A stretch of DNA of 64,000 nucleotides from Syngnathus acus (Eukaryota; Chordata; Actinopteri; Syngnathiformes; Syngnathidae): assembly GCF_901709675.1 (NCBI RefSeq), contig NC_051095.1, positions 23,829,456 to 23,893,455 on the forward strand, given 5' to 3'. Both the position numbers and the translations under genes were made by a program. Below the pieces are notes generated by a model. It was given only the letters and a program-made list of their open reading frames with translations. It was not told the DNA's origin and searched no databases. Shown here one piece after another: positions 1 to 12,163 of this stretch (position 1 is its first letter; each line of letters opens with the position of its first letter).

Positions 1-151
1 ACTTAGTCATGATGCAAACGTTCCCTTTGTTATGAAAATACCTTGGGGTCATACAAATAAATTGATCCTAAAACACAAGTTACATCACACTTTGTATAGG
101 AAATAAAAAAATTTTTAATGTTTGCCAATTTGCTAAGAATACTCTGTAGAT

Positions 152-431
152 CAGTGGTTCTTAACCTTTTTCCTTGTTCGCACCCCATTCAATTCACCAA
201 CCAGTTCTCGCACCCCTAACCCTAAATAATTATTATAATAATAATTGGTTTACTTTACAGCTATAAGGCTTAATTAGCATTATCCCTAATGCCAATTAAC
301 ACAATGACTTCTTGATTTCCAGAATTTTTCACTTTTTTCGGTTACCCCACCATTATCCCCGAAAAATTGTAAATTTCCCCCAGGGTATCCTCGCACCCCC
401 TAGGAAGCATTCCCCCGGTTAAGAACCACTG
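152..431. mobile_element. hAT-type MITE with 8-bp target duplication
   Basis: Non-coding element of 280 bp. The left end reads CAGTGGTTCTTAACC and the right end is its exact reverse complement, GGTTAAGAACCACTG. Both sides carry the same 8 bases, CTGTAGAT (144-151 and 432-439), which is the target-site duplication length of the hAT superfamily, and the CAGTGGTTCT start is typical of the Charlie branch. No transposase frame is present, so it needed an enzyme in trans. Confidence 0.88.
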
Positions 432-439
432 CTGTAGAT

Positions 440-1856
440 CATGTCTTCCCATCTGTTATTGCTACAATGACAAATTTGGTGTTAATGTTTATAGTTTTGG
501 GGTCAAGGAATCCAATAAAATAAGCTTCAAGTTTTACAAACCAACAGTATTCCGCAATTGGCGCTGTAACAATGCACATTTCTTCATCAAAATGAATTTG
601 CTTATTTTTCCTTGAAATAGCACATTAAATGTTTCCACAAATATTTAAGCAGTGCAGTTACTTCTCTATACCGTCGCTGTCCGGTGGAAACCGCTTATGT
701 CCAAATATGGTCACTTTTTTTTTTTTTTCCACAAATTCATCTCCACCTCATCTATAATTTTTATGCAATTTTAGCCAATTTAAAACGATGAAAATTGCTT
801 AAAAACACATGAGCACTGCCAAACACTGATGCTCTTAATCGCAACTTAGTTGAGGTCCAGCCGGAGAGGCCAGTGCCTCGGCCAGGGAGTCGCCTCTTTT
901 TAACGTCGGGACCATTTTTTAGACAATGAAGGGTGGAGATAGGAAGGTTCGCTACATGGCTTGTTTGTTTTAAATAAATATGCTTCAGTAGTAGACTCCT
1001 GTGTAAGCTGCCATTTCGTATTAACATCAATATCGTATATTGGTAAGTCGGTTATGAATTGCATTACTCATGGCTTTAGACCTTAAAGATGGCGATTGTG
1101 TGGGACAGTCATGCTTTTGTGACTTTTCAAAGTCGTTTTTCATGGTGGGAGTTTCAGGTGTTTTGCCCTGGCCGCTTCATGTGAGCGTGGACTTTGAAGA
1201 ACTGGCTGCCGCTGAGTTCTGTTTGTCCTATTTTAATCAATGCCAGGGTCTTTTTTAAGCACGTTAATATTTTTAGGTGGTATAATGTTGATGCAAGTGT
1301 GCAACAGCAATACAAGCTATAATTGAATTTGAACAATGTGGCTCCTGGGAACTCAAAATAAGGTGGTGTTTTTTGGAGTCACTGTGAAGTTGTCATTTTG
1401 CCAGTGCGAGGTTTCTGCCAGACAGTGGCGATATTAGTTATCTGAGGTAGCATGAGATTTTGATCAATCTACAACTTGTACTTGAGTGGTTCCAATTGTG
1501 TAGAGTGGTTGGAATGAGAATCAGCACTTCCAAATATGACACCATGGTTCCTCATTCCGGAAAGGGTAGTGTCCTCACTATGTCGGGATGAGTTACTTCC
1601 CTGAGGTGAGGAGCTCTAGTTTCTTGGGGTATTTTGGGAAGAATTAAGTGGGAGATCGACTGGTAGTGGTGCAGCGTTTGCAGTCCTGGGAACTCTGCGT
1701 TGGTCTGTCATGTTGACGAAAGTGCTGAGTCGAATGGTGAAGCTCTCAAATTACCAGTCAATCCACGTTCCTTCCTTCACCTATGGTCACGAGCTGTTCG
1801 GCATGACTGAAAGGACAAAATCATGGATACAAAAGGCCTAAATTAGTTTCCTCTGA
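440..1856. other. gene-free stretch, nothing recognised
   Basis: No supported gene. Short open frames near 761-1030 (minus) and 1070-1258 (plus) have no recognisable domain and no splice context that I could defend. A T-run lies at 715-728. The middle part (about 1040-1800) is less AT-rich than its surroundings and may be old transposon sequence, but no ends were found. Confidence 0.4.
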
Positions 1857-4700
1857 AGTCAAATTCAAAATCTGCTTTATTGTCAATTTCTTCACATGCC
1901 AAGACACACAAAGAAATCGAAATTACGTTCCCACTATCCCACGGTGACAAGACATAGTACACAATATACATACAAGTAAACAACACACACAAAATAAATA
2001 AATAAAATAAAAACAAGAAGGCACAAACAATGAATAAATAAGAGTGATGAATAAATAATAAATAAACAAATAACGTAATAAATAAGACGAGCAAAAATGG
2101 AGCAAGTGTGCATACAGCAGACAGTCAGAATATAGCGCAAAAGTACAGGACGCTACGCAGAAGGGGGGAGAGAGTTCAGGATCCTAACAGCCTGGAGTAT
2201 GAAGCTGTTGGTGAGTCTGGTGGTGCGGGAGCACAGGCTCCTGTACCTCTTCCCAGAGGGCAGAAGATCAAACAAAGAGTGAGCGGGGTGACTCACATCA
2301 CTCACAATCGTGGTCGCCTTGCGGGTGAGATGGGAGGTGTAAATGCCCTTCAGAGATGGGAGTGAAGCACCAATAATCTTACCAGCCGTGTTCACTATGC
2401 GCTGCAGGGCCTTCATGTTGTATTCAGTGCAGCTACCACCCCAAACAGCGATACAACTGGAGAGGACGCTCTCAATGGTGCCACGGTAGAATGTAGTCAT
2501 GACGGCCGGAGGAGCACTTGCTCGCCTGAGTTTCCGCAGGAAGTACAGGCGGCGCTGAGCTTTCTTCGCCAGTGATGCGGTGTTGGTGGACCAGGAGAGA
2601 TCCTCACTGATGTGCACCCCCAGGAATCTGGTGCTGCTCACTCTCTCCACCACAGCACCGTCGATGGTCAGTGGCAGGTGTTGGGTGTGACCCTTCCGGA
2701 AGTCAACAACAATCTCCTTGGTCTTGTTGACGTTCAGCAGGAGGTTGGTGTCCCTGCACCACGTGGCCAGAAGGTCGACCTCCGACCTGTACTGAGTCTC
2801 GTCGCCCCCGGTGATGAGACCCACCAGAGTCGTGTCGTCGGCATATTTCAGCACGCGGTTGCTACCGTAAGTTGCAGTGCAGTCATGCGTCAGCAGGGTG
2901 AAAAGCAGCGGACTGAGCACGCAGCCTTGGGGGGCCCACATGCTCAGCGTGATGCTGGCGGAGATTTTGTCGCCAACACGTACCACCTGAGGCCTCTGAC
3001 AGAGGAAGTCCAGTAGCCAGTTGCAGAGGTAGGTACTGAGGCCTAGCTTGTCGAGTTTCCAGATGAGTCGTTGTGGCACAATGGTGTTGAAGGCAGAACT
3101 GAAGTCCACAAACAGCAATCTCACATACGAGTCCCTTCTCTCCAGGTGGGTGAGGGCCGAGTGGAGGGCAGAGCAGATGGCATCCTCAGAGGACCGTTTG
3201 GCTCGGTACGCAAACTGGAAGGGGTCCATGGTGGGGGGGAGAATGGATCTGATGTGCTCCATGACAAGCCGCTCAAAGCACTTCATGATGATGGGCGTCA
3301 GTGCCACGGGGCGGTAGTCATTGAAGCAGGACGGAGCAGGTTTCTTCGGCACAGGTACGATGGTGGCAGCCTTGAAACACGAAGGGACGATGACCTGCTG
3401 CAGGGAAATGTTAAAGATGTCCGTGAAGACACCAGTCAGCTCCCCAGCGCAGTCCTTCAGCGCTCGACCTGGGATGTTGTCAGGGCCCGCCGCCTTACGG
3501 GTGTTGATAGCGGCAAGCACCCTCCTCACGCTATCGGCAGAGAGGCACAGGGGCTGCTCGTGTGGAGGGGGCGGGGTCTTCAGCGGGCAAGTGCTGTTCT
3601 GAGCGTCGAAGCGAGCAAAGAAGCGGTTCAGATCGTTGAGCAGACGGATGTCGCCCTCACAGCTCTGCGGCGCGGGCTTGTAGTCCGTGATGGTCTGAAT
3701 GCCCTGCCATAGGATCCGTGCGTCCCTGCTGTCCTTGAAGTGGGCGGTAACCTTGCAAGAGAATGCCCTTTTCGTTTCCTTGATGCCTCGGGACAGGTCG
3801 GCCCTCGCTGTCCTCAAGCCAGCCTCATCCCCTGCTCTGAAGGCTTTGTCCCTGGGCCTCAGCAGCCTGAGGACAGCCCCTGTCAGCCATGGCTTCCAGT
3901 TAACCCGAGTGACGATGAATTTCGAGTGGGTCACATCATTAATGCACTTCGTGATGTAAGAGGAAACAGAGTCAGTATACTCCTCTATGTCCGTCCGATC
4001 ATTGCAAGTGGCCGCCTGCTTAAACATTTCCCAGTCAGTAGTGCCAAAGCAGTCTCGAAGCGCATCAGAGGCACCCTCAGGCCACACTCTTACCCGCTTG
4101 CGAACCGGCCTGGATGCTTTCACCATTTGTCTGTATGCGGGCAAAAGCAAAACAGTGATATGGTCAGAAAGTCCAAGATGGGGGAGGGTGCGGCTTTGAA
4201 AGCTCCTTTATGTGTAGAGTAGACCAGGTCCAGGAAGCTGTCACCACGTGTTGAAAAATTAACATGCTGGTGAAGCCTCGGAAAAACAGACTTCAGGTTA
4301 GCATGATTACAATCCCCAGCGAAGATGGTGAAACCGTCAGGTTGCGCCATCTGTTGTTCACTGACAGCCTGGTACAGTTCACTAAGAGCCGCGATCCTGT
4401 CGCCTTCGATGTTGGAAGGCGTGATGTATACCGCGACTAGCAGAATCGCAGTAAATTCCCTTGGCAGGTAAAAAGGACGGCACTTGATGATCACAAACGC
4501 CGCCAGTGGCGAGCAGTGCTTGCATACCACTACAGAGTCCCGGCACCATTCGTCACGGATGTAGACGCATATTCCTCCTCCTCGCGATTTTCCCCCTTTT
4601 ACAATGGCCTGAATGGTGATAGGCTGAGAAGCTTGTCCATCCAAATGAGGTTCTTTCAGTTCTTTTGAGGTTATTTCAGTTCTTTTCACATCTACATCGA
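1857..4700 (-). mobile_element. CR1/L2-group non-LTR retrotransposon (LINE), 5'-truncated
   Basis: A nearly complete LINE ORF2 read on the minus strand, followed by its 3' UTR (2152 down to about 1857), which ends in the sequence seen again at 14308-14390. The coding part carries an endonuclease C-terminal portion and a reverse transcriptase. The 5' part of the endonuclease is missing: similarity begins near the SRGGGICVYI block, so the copy is 5'-truncated, as is usual for LINEs. I saw no clear target-site duplication. It lies directly upstream of, and antisense to, the exons of the unnamed gene at 4.8-7.1 kb. Confidence 0.9.
2153..4150 (-). pseudogene. LINE reverse transcriptase ORF2, main part (665 aa open frame)
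   Basis: The long open frame holds the reverse transcriptase of the LINE. Visible blocks in order are the palm motif AAGPDNIPG, the FVDFSSAFNTI block with the first catalytic Asp, APQGCVLSPLLF, and the catalytic YADDTTLVG box, followed by the VNKTKEIVVDF and RFLGVHISEDLSW thumb-region motifs and the C-terminal LLPSGKRYRS segment. The catalytic Asp pair is intact. No stop interrupts the frame over 665 residues, so the insertion is fairly young. It is marked as a pseudogene because the endonuclease lies in another frame and its N-terminus is missing. Confidence 0.85.
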
Positions 4701-4767
4701 GAGGAGCCAGATAAGTTGGCTCATCCATCCAGTTAGGTTTCCCCTTGGGAACGTTTTCCAGACACAT
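4120..4767 (-). pseudogene. LINE endonuclease C-terminal part, frameshifted from the RT
   Basis: This frame gives the C-terminal half of an apurinic-type endonuclease: GGGICVYIRDEWC, then FTIFAGDCNHANL (the GD-N catalytic block) and SFLDLVYST. After about 4185 the frame drifts to a nonsense tail, while the frame one base away reads LGLSDHITVLLLP, the normal SDH end of the endonuclease, and runs into the reverse transcriptase. The shift therefore lies in or next to the G5 run at 4180-4184, an ordinary homopolymer slip. Residues before about 4690 (N-terminal on this strand) do not look like LINE protein. Confidence 0.8.
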
Positions 4768-4819
4768 TCCACTGGGGAAAGGCCACAGGGGAAGTCAAAA
4801 ATTTCTAAACCTTTCTGAG

Positions 4820-4925
4820 CTCCAAGTTGTGGCCTCTATGCCGGACAAGTCCTTTGACGAGAAACACAATTTTAAGAAACGTGTGAACTCACGTGTGTAT
4901 TTTCGATATGAGTTTATTAAAGAAG
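4820..4925 (+). CDS. unnamed gene, exon A (internal)
   Basis: Acceptor ctttctgag at 4811-4819 and donor GAAG|gtaata at 4925/4926. It leaves one base (G) of a split codon. An alternative acceptor lies seven bases further on (after 4826). This is the least certain exon of the gene because it directly follows the LINE and has a weak pyrimidine tract. Confidence 0.45.
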
Positions 4926-7084
4926 GTAATATCAATGATATGGACCACATTCCTAAATAAACCTTTGCTCAAGGTCTGACCGCAACTGTGCTATCAAATG
5001 CATGATGTGAGTATGCGAATAGGGAACACTAGAAAAACAATAAGAAGCGAAAAAGCTGTAATTTCACAAGTGTTGCAATAATTGCTTGAGTAGCCTGAAT
5101 ATTCACTATGTTTGTGCATCTGTTTTTCAGAGAGCTAATCAAGTACGAGTTCTTCCCAGAGGCCACCAGGACAGAAGAAGATGTAAAGAAGTATCCTAGA
5201 TATCCCTGGGGCCGAGACATTTATACACTAGAGGGTAAAACACATTCGGAAACCCTTCGATGAATGCAACTCCAGTACAGCTCACTGCAGTACAGGACAA
5301 ACATTCGCTTATTGGGAATTTGATGAGGCAGCACATTTGTCTAGTGCAGGGGATCAGCAACTCTAAATACTTTCAGCTATCTACCACAGAAAATAAAACC
5401 TTTTTAAGTCTTGAGCCTTAGCGAACACACCATAAGAGCCAAAGGAAAGAAAACAAGATGTATGTAACATGTCTGTATGTAACAATAAGAGGCTCTGATA
5501 GAGAGTAAAAAGTTGAAAACAAAAGTACAAGACATTAACTGAATACAAAAATCAAAGTGAATCAAATCGAATCGTTTTTCCAAATCTGAATTGATACCCA
5601 GCCCTAATGGGTATACTCAGTCAGCAATACTTGCAGTCGCACAATGACCTCACTTCGAAAAAGTGGAGTTGAATTCATTAAACAGTGCTGCTGTCCTTTT
5701 CGATGTTCCAATGGAAGTACCTTTACGTCTCTCCTTGCCCCGAAGATGTAATTTAACAAAGGTTAAGCGAGGCGCCAATCCATGATTTAAGGACCAGATT
5801 TGCTTCTTACATTGATACACACTTTGGATTCCCGTTCCTTCTTTTGTCTTCTACTATCGTGTCAATGCCCGGTTGAAAAAACAGCTTTCTAAGGCCACTT
5901 ACTGTGCATATCCACCACAAAAACGTGTTGCATTTCAAAAATAAGTCAACTGCCACAATGAACATAATTGTTTACTGCTTGTAGAAAAAATATTTTAACT
6001 GAAAAAAAGACACTTGGGTGAAGCTTACGTTCAAATAAGTCGATGTGTGTTTGAGTCGTCTTCACTTTAAAACCGGACTTCATTTATCCATCTGCTGCGT
6101 CGTCTTTTGTGTTCCGGCATTTTATCTTGTCTGGAGCAGACCGGCAACTGTCAATTTGTTTTAAAAAGGATGACATCGTTTACCGGTAGTAATGTTAAAT
6201 ATACAATATATTTACAAAATAGTAGCACATTAGAATATGTACTTTATTGTTTTTTTTGCTGCTAAACCTCAGCAAATAGCGACACATCAGTAGTGTGAAC
6301 TTCATCTTCAATTTCACACACTTGTAAGCTGTCACCCTTGAGGCTCGAGCTATGCTTATTTGTAACATAGTTAACATACTAGTTCATTTATGGCGTAGCC
6401 TTTAAACGTCATTTTTCTTCCCCCACGAACCTTTCTGTCATATGAAACTGCTCAGTAAATGTTGGCGTCCGATGTCGCACATCAGCACCTGGGACAGTAA
6501 AATTATATTTGAATTTGAACAAAAGTTCTGAATAATTTTCCAAAGTCACAGTGTGTCACAGCAGATGGATGAAAGAGCCACATGCGGCTCTGGAGCCGCA
6601 GGTTGCAGACCCCCAAATAATACCCCTTACCCATTCTGTAATTGCACTTAGGTACTGCTGTGTTTAACGGACTTGAACTAACCTCCATGTCCTGCTTACT
6701 CAGGTCTGTTGGATGGTGCCCCCTACAGCATGATAACAGACTTCCCATGGCTCAGAACTCTGAGAGCTGCCAACCCCAACAACTACGCCCGCTATGACTT
6801 TGAGGACGACGAGAGCAGTGAGTGTCACATCTCCTATTTGAAAGGGGAATCAAAAATTTGAGCCCCAACAACCACGGCCTTTCACTATGTTCTGTTGTGC
6901 GTTAGCCACCATCTACGCCCCGAGGAGGAAGGGTCAGCTTTCGGCCGACATCTGCATGGAGACCATTGGCGAGGAGATCTCTGAGCGGCGACAGAGCAAA
7001 AGAGGAGTGTTTCAGAGAGTCGTGGTTCTTTTCCTCCATCACTGTGACACGCCCGGCGAACCAGTTGATGACGACTACATTTAA
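4820..7084 (+). CDS. unidentified protein gene, last four exons (C-terminal part)
   Basis: Four exons join in a consistent reading frame: 4820-4925, 5133-5234, 6704-6817 and 6906-7084, ending in TAA at 7082-7084. The joined C-terminal piece is about 166 residues, hydrophilic and rich in charged and aromatic residues (blocks [57 protein letters not shown]), and ends in the acidic tail EPVDDDYI. I saw no transmembrane segment or catalytic motif. The last exon has a basic stretch (ERRQSKRG). The splice frames agree at every junction, which is hard to explain by chance. I do not recognise the family. The 5' exons lie left of the window or are displaced by the LINE at 1.86-4.7 kb. The first listed acceptor and the second exon start are less sure. 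Confidence 0.6.
5133..5234 (+). CDS. unnamed gene, exon B
   Basis: The text reads tgtttttcagag|AGCTAATC. The canonical-looking acceptor ends at 5130, but joining exon A there gives an immediate stop. Using the second AG (5131-5132) keeps the frame and gives [10 protein letters not shown]. The donor is GAGG|gtaaaa at 5234/5235. It encodes the [15 protein letters not shown] block. Confidence 0.6.
6566..6616. mobile_element. hAT-type terminal fragment (in intron of unnamed gene)
   Basis: The sequence around GAGCCACATGCGGCTC and GCCGCAGGTTGCAGACC is a well-known vertebrate hAT terminal segment. Only one end is seen; a partner end was not proved (a weak candidate is CAGGGGATCAGCAACTC at about 5346). 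Confidence 0.5.
6704..6817 (+). CDS. unnamed gene, exon C
   Basis: Acceptor cctgcttactcag ending at 6703, donor GAGAGCA|gtgagt at 6817/6818. It encodes [19 protein letters not shown] and the acidic YDFEDDES end. Codon choice and the strong splice sites make this the most convincing exon of the gene. Confidence 0.72.
6906..7084 (+). CDS. unnamed gene, terminal exon
   Basis: Acceptor tgttgtgcgttag ending at 6905. The frame continues as [15 protein letters not shown] and ends at TAA 7082-7084. The end of the 3' UTR is unknown; the first canonical AATAAA that I noticed downstream is at 8256-8261, which would give a UTR of about 1.2 kb. Confidence 0.68.
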
Positions 7085-7156
7085 GACATTCTGACTGACA
7101 TAAGACTCCATTCCATTTGGGAAATGGCAACATGGCATTAATTGCGTTAGTGTCCG

Positions 7157-7200
7157 AGCTGCCGGCCCGGTTCATCCAAGCTGCCGGCCCGGTTCATCCG
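7157..7200. repeat. 22-bp direct duplication
   Basis: Two adjacent copies of a 22-bp unit beginning AGCTGCCGGCCCGGTTCATC, differing only at the last base. It is GC-rich in an otherwise AT-rich 3' region just downstream of the unnamed gene's stop codon. Confidence 0.9.
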
Positions 7201-7366
7201 ACCTGCGCCGCACGCTTGAACGCAACTGTGGGGTGGGGCCAAAGATCATTATGCAGCAAAATGGGCATGTTGTCAACATGACTCCAAATAACGCAAGCTT
7301 TTGTCTTACATGTCTTTCCTTTTCATTCATGAAGCATTTTAGATTAAATTCAAGCTGCATCTGCGA

Positions 7367-7400
<34 letters not shown>

Positions 7401-9509
7401 CATACATAGTACAGTGTTGCAGTATTCCATTACATAAAAAAAGTTTATAGATACGTTTAAGTATTATCATGGCGTGCGTGCGTGTGCGCATCCGTGTGTG
7501 TGTTTATTTATTTAGATTCATCATTCACCAGAAACACAAGTTTTCAGTTGTCAGTTAGGTCACTTTACAGACACATTTTCACCCTGGAAAAAAAATTCGT
7601 ACCCAAGATGCATTTGTTTTTTTGGGAAGGGCTCGACAAAGATAATTTAAAGGGTCTGTTACATGCACTTGGGAAAAAGTTGTGGACCCCTGCATCTAAG
7701 CGCATTGAATCCTAAAGTCAACGGAAAGTTGGAATGTGGTCAATTCTTTATTTGACTTCTGCCCTTGTCCTTTTGTGCCCTAATCTTGCTCAGAGCCAAA
7801 TCTGCACCTATGTAAGGGAGATGATTGGAAATAGTATTGGATCCGATTTCTATTTGATTTGTTGAAGGCCTTGCATTCCCCACACCTCACCCATCCTCAC
7901 CCCAAATTGTCAGAGGTACTTTCAGTGCCTTGATTATCACTGGTCATTTGTTGTCAGGGTCAGTCAGTAGGTCATTTGACATGAAGTTGGCATGTAACTA
8001 ATCCTGCACACCGCTTCTACCCACTTGTCACATTTGCAGTGTGGAATTTGTCAAATATTGTATGCGTCTTGGTGGACTAGGGGTTGATAAATGTCAACAA
8101 TTGAAGCAATTATTGAACAGTGACTGAACAGAGTAAAAAAAATAGCCCCACTGTTTTTTTTTTTGTTAAGCAACAGTTGTACAGACATTGTAGATAGTCA
8201 TGTTCCTCCATGCTGTTTATATGTTTATAAGAAAAGGCTATTTCACATTATGGAAAATAAAACTCAGCAGGAAATGAACTTACTGTCTTTGTCACAACTT
8301 CTACAACACTTGCTCTGACATAATGGTTAAGCCAAACGTTTAAAGTTTAAGAGAAATTTTATGTATGCTCTCTTAACTTTTATCTTACTTGTTCTGTTGT
8401 ACTTGTGAATTTCTGAGTTAATTTTAACAAAATGACTAATTTCTAAAGCATTTAATTTAAGAAAGACAACTCTGTCAAAACAAAGTGAGAAATTTATTTT
8501 AAATTTGCCTTATTTCCTTTTGACTTTTTTACTTTAACTTTTAGTTTATTTGAGTATATTAAGTACAAAAGTCTACTCCATAAAAGTAGTTTTAAAAAGA
8601 AATGTTTATGTACATGTAACTTCTGAACCAATTTGTGGTTCAGATGTTATAAAATAAAATAAAAAGTATGAGGTCATTTCAAGGTTAAAATGCATTGCTA
8701 CACGTTGCTAAGACTTAACAGCTACTACAAGTGAGTGGGAAACTACATGCTCATGACAGTGGAATTATGGCTACCATGGCTTCTGCTCCAATAATAGCAA
8801 AAATGATAGACGAGTTACAGACCAAAGCGCCGAGGCCTCTGGCAGCCGGAGACGCGACACCTGTACACGTTCTAATTTCGACACCACTAATCGCTGCGCT
8901 TCCTGCTTTGACAATTTGGGAGGACAGACAAGACATACACATACTCAAGTGAAGCAGACTGGTCTGCCGCTGTCATGAAATGTAAACAAAGTGAAACTGG
9001 CCACAGTTCTCTCGTCATTGAACTTCCGTGGACACAAAACAGCTACTTTATTTCTACACAGTCTGAGCAACATCTAATCTAATCTGCAAAATAATTTTAA
9101 TATAATAAAATAATATTAATATTATATTAATATAATATTAAAATAATAAAAGTCCATGTAACCTTAATTATGTTGGAAATACTCAAGAGCTATCATTTGC
9201 TCTTTTTCCTAGCATGACTGTTCTTTGGTGCACAAATCAAATGGTTGTTGTCAAATGGTTTAATATTTTCTGTGTGGAAGAACTTTTCACAACGAACTTT
9301 TACGGGCATCGTGTGGACCGTTACCATATGTATTGAACTTTTTCTTTTTAATGGAAACCAACTCCACATTTCTGTCCATTTCTAAAGTTGTAAGTGGTCA
9401 GGCGTACAAATGAAGGTGTCCATAAAGTTCATTAATAATATCCAATGTACCCGAGTCCACTGAAGGTCCCTGTCTTTTCCATACCAAAATGCTAAGTCAC
9501 AATGTGCAA
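7201..9509. other. presumed 3' UTR and intergenic stretch
   Basis: A (TA)n microsatellite lies at about 7371-7400 and an AT-only patch at 9090-9145. An open frame at 8731-8952 has no family features and no splice support. AATAAA at 8256-8261 could be the poly(A) signal of the unnamed gene. Nothing else recognised. Confidence 0.4.
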
Positions 9510-9763
9510 CAGTGGAATCTCAATGCTAATTTGTTCCAGAAGGAGCGTTGACCAGCAAAACCGTTGAGTTCCAAAGCAATTTTCCCCATTGACCAACCAA
9601 CGCCGACTCACAGCAGGTGGAACGAACGACGTATATTTTGTTTACAAAGCCGCGTGTGTCGGGTTGGTTTTCAAAGTTTGTCTGAGAATCGGGACAAAGA
9701 TTTCCCAGCATTTTGCGTTGAAAATCGAATATGTTGAGGCGATTGACTTCCAGGGTTCCACTG
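9510..9763. mobile_element. pogo/mariner-like MITE remnant
   Basis: The left end reads CAGTGGAATCTC and the right end GGGTTCCACTG followed by TA, an imperfect inverted pair of the CAGTGGAACC type common in fish pogo-related MITEs. The left flank lacks the expected TA, so one end is worn. No coding frame. Confidence 0.55.
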
Positions 9764-12163
9764 TATGAGTAAAACAATGTCTCAAACAAGCACATGTAGT
9801 GAATGCCCAATTGTCACGACCTTTTTTTATTTCTTATTTACGTCACATCACTTTACATCGTTTTTAGGACCGCATATAAAATGCACCCCAATTCTCAACC
9901 CAAGTCTCGATCCAGGCATCCGTCCAGGCCTTGAACCATGGCTCTTGCTACGAAAATTTCATTTATGAAGGTTGCTTGAGAGAATTACAAAACCTAGTCT
10001 TTCTTGTTTTACTGCGAGGATTTGGAGCAGTCAATTGCCGAAGCTTTTTACTCGTCCTGTGGCAAATGAAAAGAAAGAACATGTTTACTTTGTTGTTAAA
10101 TGTCTGCAGGACTCCAGTCCATATGTGGGATAAGACCACATTGTGTGTTAATGCGTGTGAGTGTGTGTGTGTCCGTGGTTGGTTGCCATCTCTAATGGCC
10201 CAGTCTGGTAAGCTGCTGTAAACAGTGAAGCGTGTCCAAACATTACCTTATTAAGACAAAAGACAGCAGACGGAGAGAAGAGCTTATTCTGCCCTCACTC
10301 GTCCCATCTATGCTGGCTGGCCCTCTTTGACTTCCACGTGTCGCACTGAGCCTGAATGAATGAAAATGAACTGTGACCCAAGACTGCGCATATTAGATTT
10401 TGCCACCATTCCCACTTAACTTCCTTCCTCACTTCATCTCCACTTGCTTCTTGGATTCTCATCAAATATTGCTCTCCTTCTCCCTTCGTGTGATGTTCAT
10501 CATCTCTCACTCTTGCTTCCTTCTCTGATTCGGCAGCTTTTCTTTCACCAGAAAATGAACTCATTGTCACTGTCAAACCCAAGACAGTTTTTTGTGTGAA
10601 CTATTGTTTCAGCTGAACACATTACATAAACATTGGAAGTGTTCTCATGTTACTTGACATTTTTTTGGAATCATCCATTTTGAAACACTTAGCTGTATTT
10701 TGAATGAATGGTCAAACTTGCATCCGTACGTCCGTCGGTCCATCCAGCCAAAACCGACCTACCCAAATGAGCAAGGCGTGGAATCATGAGTGACAGCTGA
10801 GCAAAAAGGCTTGGGACCACCCCCAGTGACAGTGCCTTAAAACCTGTATAACTCAACACTTACGTATATAAGTCATATTCATGACGTAGGCAGCTTTAGA
10901 ATTGTTCCCTATGATAAGCTTATATTTAAAACCCCATTTTTGACATTACTGAGCACTGATTGCTGCATAAGAGTCATAGATTATGTCCCCATTTTGCAGT
11001 TCAACAGCCACATTTCAAGTTCTATTATGTCCGATATACACATAGTACTTGAAGGCAGCGTAGTGTGCCGTTTGGCTTGCAACAAATGGCCCCCGGCTGG
11101 TGAGGGCAACCCGCTGCATCCAAGCATGTCTCACCTGTGTGTTGGGTATGTGTGCAATGCGAAACCAATCATGACATACCTGTTTCCAATTACAACCTGT
11201 TTGCCTGGAAAATTTATTCACTTGAATATAGTGTATATAGTATACGTATATACTGGATGGTATGGTGTAGCTATGTGGGGCCATCACACGAATGATGGTG
11301 GGTGTTTCCATGTGCCCACTTCACTGTGCAGATGTGCTTCCGCCTTATCAAAAATGAAGTACATTTAAACAGAGGAAAGGAATGGTATGATTGGCCATGG
11401 CTGAAGTTTTTAAGTCAGCTGTGACCCCTCCCACACCAGCGCAGTCCTCCCACTGGTAGATCCATCAGCCTACACTCATGTATGAAATTACCAACATGCC
11501 AGTCATTAAAATAGAGTCTAGTCTAACATACTGCGCGGTGTACAGTGATTGCATGAGATGACAAAGATTTGATAAGCAAATCATAAGAGAAATCCTCTGA
11601 ATAAATGCATCTAACTAAAACAATCATGAGACTTAATCCACCAACAAAGCCAATCTGTTAACAAGTGCTTGGCCATAATGTTTGTCAGTTAGCAGTCTAC
11701 TTGCTACTGTACACAGACATGTGACATGAAGAAGATTATGGTGTTGTGGACCGTTCCATCAATGTCAACAAATTCCTGTATCATCCTATATTCATATGAC
11801 TGCTGTGAAAAGGTCATGAAAGAGCCATAGAGTAACTGCATAGTTACGACCACACATATTCTTCCTACATTTTAATTTATATGCTGGTGAACTTCAAATA
11901 TACACACGTCTCAACAAAAAGGACGTTCAATGACTTTAATCCTGTCCTGATGGGAACTCTTAAAATGCTTGGTGCATGTGTGTGCGCCTGTGTGCATGCG
12001 CTTTGATACTCTAAATAATAACCCTCTTCCGTCTCTCGCTGTAATCAGTTCCACATGCTATTTGAGTCTGCTGTCCACTCAGCTGCCAGAGCAGAAAAAG
12101 CCCAAATTTAGAAGAAATATGAAAAATTTCAACCTCTTTTTTTTTTTTTTTCCTATTGACTGA
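9764..12163. other. gene-free stretch
   Basis: No gene or transposon that I can support. Open frames in this interval are short, on both strands and without domains. Some of it may be transcribed as part of the miRNA host transcript, but no exon can be shown from sequence alone. Confidence 0.35.

Noticed and set aside
2612-4222. Several long plus-strand frames
   Set aside because: Antisense shadows of the LINE reverse transcriptase.
8731-8952. Open frame of 73 codons with an overlapping antisense frame
   Set aside because: No recognisable domain, no splice sites or neighbouring exons; probably chance.
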